Positions 60,846 through 64,000 of a stretch of 64,000 nucleotides of DNA are shown one piece after another. Origin of the DNA: JAFGRU01 sp963665915. GTDB lineage: Bacteria; Desulfobacterota; Desulfuromonadia; Desulfuromonadales; JAAYDE01. Position 1 is the first letter of the stretch. Every line of letters starts with the position of its first letter. The stretch is from assembly GCA_963665915.2 (NCBI GenBank), contig CAXXSG010000004.1, positions 1-64,000 on the forward strand. Reading direction: 5' to 3'. The notes below the pieces were generated by a model, which did no database searches, was not told the origin of the DNA, and was given only the letters and a program-made list of their open reading frames with translations. The position numbers were made by a program, and so were the translations under genes.

Positions 60846-61286
60846 TTACCATCTCGGGATCCGATATCGACCGGGGCCAACCAGAAAGAGAGCCATGTAA
60901 ACACAAAAAAGCTCCATGGCATGAGAAGCGGCACTCCAGCCGGCACCAGAAAGCCCGACAGGAAGGCTTAAATGCCGCATCACGGCGACAAACATGGTAA
61001 AGGCCAAGGCCAGTGCCGCCGGACGAAACAGGACACCGAACATGATTAGGATCGATCCGAAGAATTCGGCCAGAGCCGCCAAAAGTCCCCAGAGCATGGG
61101 CATCATATCGACTCCCAGGTAGCGCATGTTGCCGCCGATCTGTTCCCAAGTCTCCGGCCCACCGATCAGCTTACCGTAACCATGAAAGGCCAGTATGGTT
61201 CCGCCAATACCGAGGCGGAGAACCAGAAGCCCCAGGTTTTTGTACATATCGGACGATGAAAAGAATTTTTTGACTGAATACAGCAA
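60846..61286 (-). CDS. DoxX family membrane protein
   Basis: A 146-residue four-helix membrane protein. Signature segments are GLLVLRLGIGGTILAFHGYG, GLLAALAEFFGSILIMFGVL and RPAALALAFTMFVAVM. DoxX proteins act as subunits of quinol oxidases or in redox stress. No partner gene is adjacent. Confidence 0.88.
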   Translation of the reverse strand: MLYSVKKFFSSSDMYKNLGLLVLRLGIGGTILAFHGYGKLIGGPETWEQIGGNMRYLGVDMMPMLWGLLAALAEFFGSILIMFGVLFRPAALALAFTMFVAVMRHLSLPVGLSGAGWSAASHAMELFCVYMALFLVGPGRYRIPRW

Positions 61287-61492
61287 TTCGGTCCTCCGCC
61301 ACCAACCCGCTGGAAATTCATATCATCCAGAAAATTGATATTAAGCTACCAGAAGCCTGCTAAATTCCTAGAAGATTTTCGAGGATAGTATCATTAATCG
61401 TTTTAAAAACAAAACCTAAGATTACTTCCGTGTATACAATGGAAACCGCTGACCGATTTTACCAAAATTTCCGGTTGTCGACCCCCACTTTT

Positions 61493-62323
61493 TCATCCAA
61501 TTTCTTTCCGGATCAGATCAGCTTCCATGCGACGACGCTTGCGGATCCCTTCGAGACGGTGGTCCTGTTGCATTCCTCCGATCAGGTCAGCCACCCGTTT
61601 CCAGTCTTTTGCATCAAGAGGATCTTCAAGGAACTTCAATCCACGGTTCTGCGACCCGCGATTATAAGCCAGTGAAAGCAGGGCGGTCTGAACCGATCCG
61701 GGTGTATCCGCCTTGGAGAGAGTAGAGAAACGACGGGAAATTGCCTCCCAATAAGGTTGAATCACATAAGGAAAAACCATGTCGGCCTGAGCGCGGCTAA
61801 TACGGACGCTATGAAGAACCGGATCGTTTTCAAGGGTTTTTTTGGCATCCTCACCTTTTATTCCGAAAACATTGCGAACCGCTTCGAACTGATCCTGTAA
61901 CAAAATCCCATCATAAGCCTCTTCCACCAGGCTTGTTTTTGCATGACCCAGATCGACTCCCGGATCGAGGGTAACGCCGGAGGCACCTCCAGGCCAGTAA
62001 GCTCTTCCGGCATGCCCTTCACGGGCGTGAATCCAGCTCAAATCGCCGCGAAAGCCCTTGAGTCGAGTAACTGCTGAACGTCCTTCCTGATCTCCATGGC
62101 CCAGCGCCTGCCAAACCTCCGGCCCGGCAACGCCGTTGACAGCCAACCCCTTCTCGCTCTGCAAAGACCTGACAGCCTGTACCGTATCATCACCAAACAG
62201 GCCATCTGACTCGAGATGATAGCCGGCACGAACCAGCAATTGCTGCAGGCGTTCCACATCCCCACGAAGATCGGGAGATTGACTTCGGAACCCATCCCTG
62301 TACTTCAAAGTAGGATTTTTCAT
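61493..62323 (-). CDS. Peptidoglycan-binding / pesticin-like muramidase
   Basis: A 276-residue protein without a signal peptide. An N-terminal PG_binding_1 domain (VERLQQLLVRAGYHLESDG, GDDTVQAVRSLQSEKGLAV) is followed by a pesticin/T4-lysozyme-like domain: IHAREGHAGRAYWPGGASGV (catalytic Glu, and the Asp/Thr region TLDPGVDLGHAKTS) and ALLSLAYNRGSQ. Domain order recalls phage endolysins and bacterial toxins that cut glycan strands. No holin or phage genes are near. A LprI-like protein gene lies 123 bases upstream. Confidence 0.85.
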   Translation of the reverse strand: MKNPTLKYRDGFRSQSPDLRGDVERLQQLLVRAGYHLESDGLFGDDTVQAVRSLQSEKGLAVNGVAGPEVWQALGHGDQEGRSAVTRLKGFRGDLSWIHAREGHAGRAYWPGGASGVTLDPGVDLGHAKTSLVEEAYDGILLQDQFEAVRNVFGIKGEDAKKTLENDPVLHSVRISRAQADMVFPYVIQPYWEAISRRFSTLSKADTPGSVQTALLSLAYNRGSQNRGLKFLEDPLDAKDWKRVADLIGGMQQDHRLEGIRKRRRMEADLIRKEIG

Positions 62324-62446
62324 TGCACACCTCCAGTCACTCAGAAAGTATATCGAACTTGGGGATCATCACGTGAAAGTGGAGCAGCTGTTTTCGATTT
62401 AGCACTTTCACGCCGGATTCACTCCTAAGCATGACAGCTCCCGAGT

Positions 62447-62857
62447 TTATTTAAAATCTTGATTTCCGAACCTCAAGTAAAGCTTTTCCAGTTCTCGAAC
62501 ACGATTTTCAGTCATTTCTATCTGAGCGGCCAAGTGCTCCAGTAAAAAAAGCGTTCCGCCTTCTTCCCCGCTTGCCGCAAAAACGGCACTGCGATCACGA
62601 AACAGCAACCATGCTTTTTGAGCCTCACCTAATTGTTCTTGCTGGCCGGAGCGCAAACATGACATGAGGCGGCCCAGCCTGCTGTTCATCGAATCCTCGG
62701 CATTTTCCAATCTCCGTCCAAGGCACGCCTGCATCGCGACAGTGGTTACTGTTTCATCACAATAACCTCTGTCCTCCTTTTGGCCCGCAACGGAGAAAAA
62801 AGGCTGACAAAGAATATATAGCAGAAGAACGGCAGGAAAAATGCTACATTTGAACAC
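62447..62857 (-). CDS. LprI-like (DUF1311) secreted protein
   Basis: A 136-residue exported protein. The signal peptide (FPAVLLLYILCQPFFSVAG) is followed by the DUF1311 layout: YCDETVTTVAMQACLGRRLE, LGEAQKAWLLFRDRSAVFAA, with conserved cysteines. LprI of mycobacteria inhibits lysozyme (family knowledge). Position upstream of a lysozyme-like gene in the same direction suggests a protective role (inference). Confidence 0.85.
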   Translation of the reverse strand: MFKCSIFPAVLLLYILCQPFFSVAGQKEDRGYCDETVTTVAMQACLGRRLENAEDSMNSRLGRLMSCLRSGQQEQLGEAQKAWLLFRDRSAVFAASGEEGGTLFLLEHLAAQIEMTENRVRELEKLYLRFGNQDFK

Positions 62858-63066
62858 ACTAATCTCCTCAACCTGCAGTTCGCAGGGAGCGAAATTTCAG
62901 CATTGTTTTTTTACACGCCCAGTCATGATAAAACTCTAACCCAAAAACCTGAGTTTTCCAGAGAACTTCTTAGGCGCTGCAAAAGAAAAAACGCAGAGAC
63001 ATTCAACAAGCCTGTGCGAGCTCAGGAGACAGAAACGGTTATAGTATAAGGAAGAATCTGCCGGGA

Positions 63067-63789
63067 TTACCCGGCATTTGCGGCCGCCAGTTGTGCAAAG
63101 CGAACCAATATGCCGGTTGATACCGGAGTCTCTACAACCTGCTCTCGAACCCATTCAGGGTCTCGATCTAATTTTCGCAATTTTTCGGCCTGAGCTGCGA
63201 CATAAAAACGCATGACTTGCGCGTCGAATTCCGGATGAAACTGAACCCCCCAGGCCGATTCTGCAAATGCCACAGCGTGGTAAGGTTCATAGTCACTGGA
63301 GGCGAGAACGCGAGCGCCCGGAGGCAGCCGCAATACCGACTGGGTATGGGTGACATGGATGGGAAAGTGATTGGCTAGTCCGCCAAAAAGAATGTCGTTT
63401 TGCGCCGCAGCATCGAGATTAATCCGAACCGTACCGATCTCCGGTCCCTGAGGGTGATTCCCCGCCTCTCCCCCAAGAGCACGGGCCAGCAGCTGGTGGC
63501 CGTAGCAGATCCCCAAAAAAGGAATTGACTTTTCTACGGCCCGGCGAATCCAGGGACAGAGCTTTTCACTCCACTCCTCCGCGTGAGTGACCATGGTGTG
63601 AGACCCGGTCATGACGATTCCTGCCCCACTTTCAGGTTCGGGTGGCGTCTCCCCCGCAACAACCGAAACAACCCGAACCTGCAAGGGCTTCACCCCCATC
63701 CCGCGAATAATCCAGTCTTCAAAATCTCCTTTTTGCCGGCGAAGTTCTTTAAAAGTACCCCCTGCCTTAATCAATATTATTTTTTTCAT
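63067..63789 (-). CDS. Class I glutamine amidotransferase-like protein
   Basis: A 240-residue single-domain GATase-1 protein. The nucleophile elbow is FLGICYGHQLLARALGG (Cys), and the His-Glu pair lies in WGVQFHPEFDAQVM. Free-standing forms such as this are annotated as glutamine amidotransferase or GMP-synthase-like and may be gamma-glutamyl hydrolases for polyamine derivatives. I start at 63789; GTG or ATG at 63801 is possible. Confidence 0.88.
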   Translation of the reverse strand: MKKIILIKAGGTFKELRRQKGDFEDWIIRGMGVKPLQVRVVSVVAGETPPEPESGAGIVMTGSHTMVTHAEEWSEKLCPWIRRAVEKSIPFLGICYGHQLLARALGGEAGNHPQGPEIGTVRINLDAAAQNDILFGGLANHFPIHVTHTQSVLRLPPGARVLASSDYEPYHAVAFAESAWGVQFHPEFDAQVMRFYVAAQAEKLRKLDRDPEWVREQVVETPVSTGILVRFAQLAAANAG

Positions 63790-63885
63790 TTCACACCACA
63801 CAACTCAAACTTTACTGCCATAACAACCTCTTGGTTGAATTTGGTAAAACTGACCAGCTACAACAATATGCAAGCATTTTAATAA

Positions 63886-64000
63886 TCAGGGCAACGCCGT
63901 ATGGAGAGCCAAAGGCGCCATTAAACCTCCCCGGCTCAGAAACTCGAGGACGATGCGGTTGAACTCCTCGGGATGATCGATTGGACTGGCATGCCCTGGG
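63886..64000 (-). CDS. C-terminal end of an alpha/beta hydrolase (partial)
   Basis: The last 37 codons of a gene that enters from the right edge. PGHASPIDHPEEFNRIVLEF carries the catalytic histidine of alpha/beta-hydrolase enzymes (GHASPIDHP) followed by a typical C-terminal helix. The rest lies outside the window. Confidence 0.75.
   Translation of the reverse strand, partial: PGHASPIDHPEEFNRIVLEFLSRGGLMAPLALHTALP

Overview
The window looks like chromosomal DNA of a Gram-negative anaerobe of the Desulfuromonadales (Geobacter / Desulfuromonas / Pelobacter relatives). This is an inference from gene content and order: the lptC-lptA-lptB-rpoN-hpf-ptsN-rapZ-PTS block, a full CMP-KDO set, a Nik-type (not NikABCDE) nickel transporter, class III anaerobic ribonucleotide reductase, and a fused GNAT/nitrilase protein. 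No rRNA, tRNA or CRISPR array was found. The genus cannot be fixed from sequence alone.

Layout. (1) 1-22.4 kb, minus strand: a heavily frameshifted rsmA, a DUF2062 membrane protein, tsaD, a PIN-PhoH ATPase and metK. Next comes a mannose-type PTS operon (EIIA, EIIB, EIIC, EIID, HPr, EI) behind rapZ, ptsN, hpf and rpoN, then the LPS block lptB-lptA-lptC-kdsC-kdsD-kdsA-pyrG-kdsB, then ccdA and a TlpA-like thioredoxin. (2) 22.6-29.5 kb, plus strand: an accessory-looking island with a candidate sigma-54 promoter, an actin-like ATPase, a membrane-anchored peptidoglycan amidase, a HEAT-repeat protein and an HD-GYP protein. The last two appear to share an N-terminal module. (3) 29.6-35.8 kb, minus strand: the GNAT/nitrilase protein, a secreted basic protein, a repeat-rich spacer, and an anaerobic RNR operon in which the glycyl-radical tail is a separate 52-aa gene. 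(4) 36-41.1 kb, plus strand: nikR and the nickel ECF operon nikKMLQO, then an L,D-transpeptidase. (5) 41.2-64 kb, minus strand: many single genes for envelope, nucleotide and RNA housekeeping (lpp-like lipoprotein, rdgB, rph, amidase, DHH phosphoesterase, TPR protein, tenA, exonuclease, thioesterase, htpX, LysE, periplasmic carbonic anhydrase, rhodanese, transpeptidase, transglycosylase, FKBP, DoxX, a pesticin-like muramidase and a LprI-like protein). These are interrupted by an IS200-type element and by a decayed hgcA-like corrinoid gene.

How the genes fit together: the 9-14 kb block links sugar or phosphate signalling (PTS, PtsN, RapZ) to sigma-54 and ribosome hibernation. The 14-20.7 kb block makes and exports the LPS core sugar KDO. 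The 36-40 kb block imports nickel under NikR, with a palindrome in front of nikK as the likely operator. A pair of NrdR-like boxes precedes nrdD.

Four dispersed repeat types occur in the gaps; two of them have two clear copies each inside the window. Several genes carry single-base frameshifts. Some sit in homopolymers and may be sequence errors; the hgcA-like locus looks genuinely decayed.
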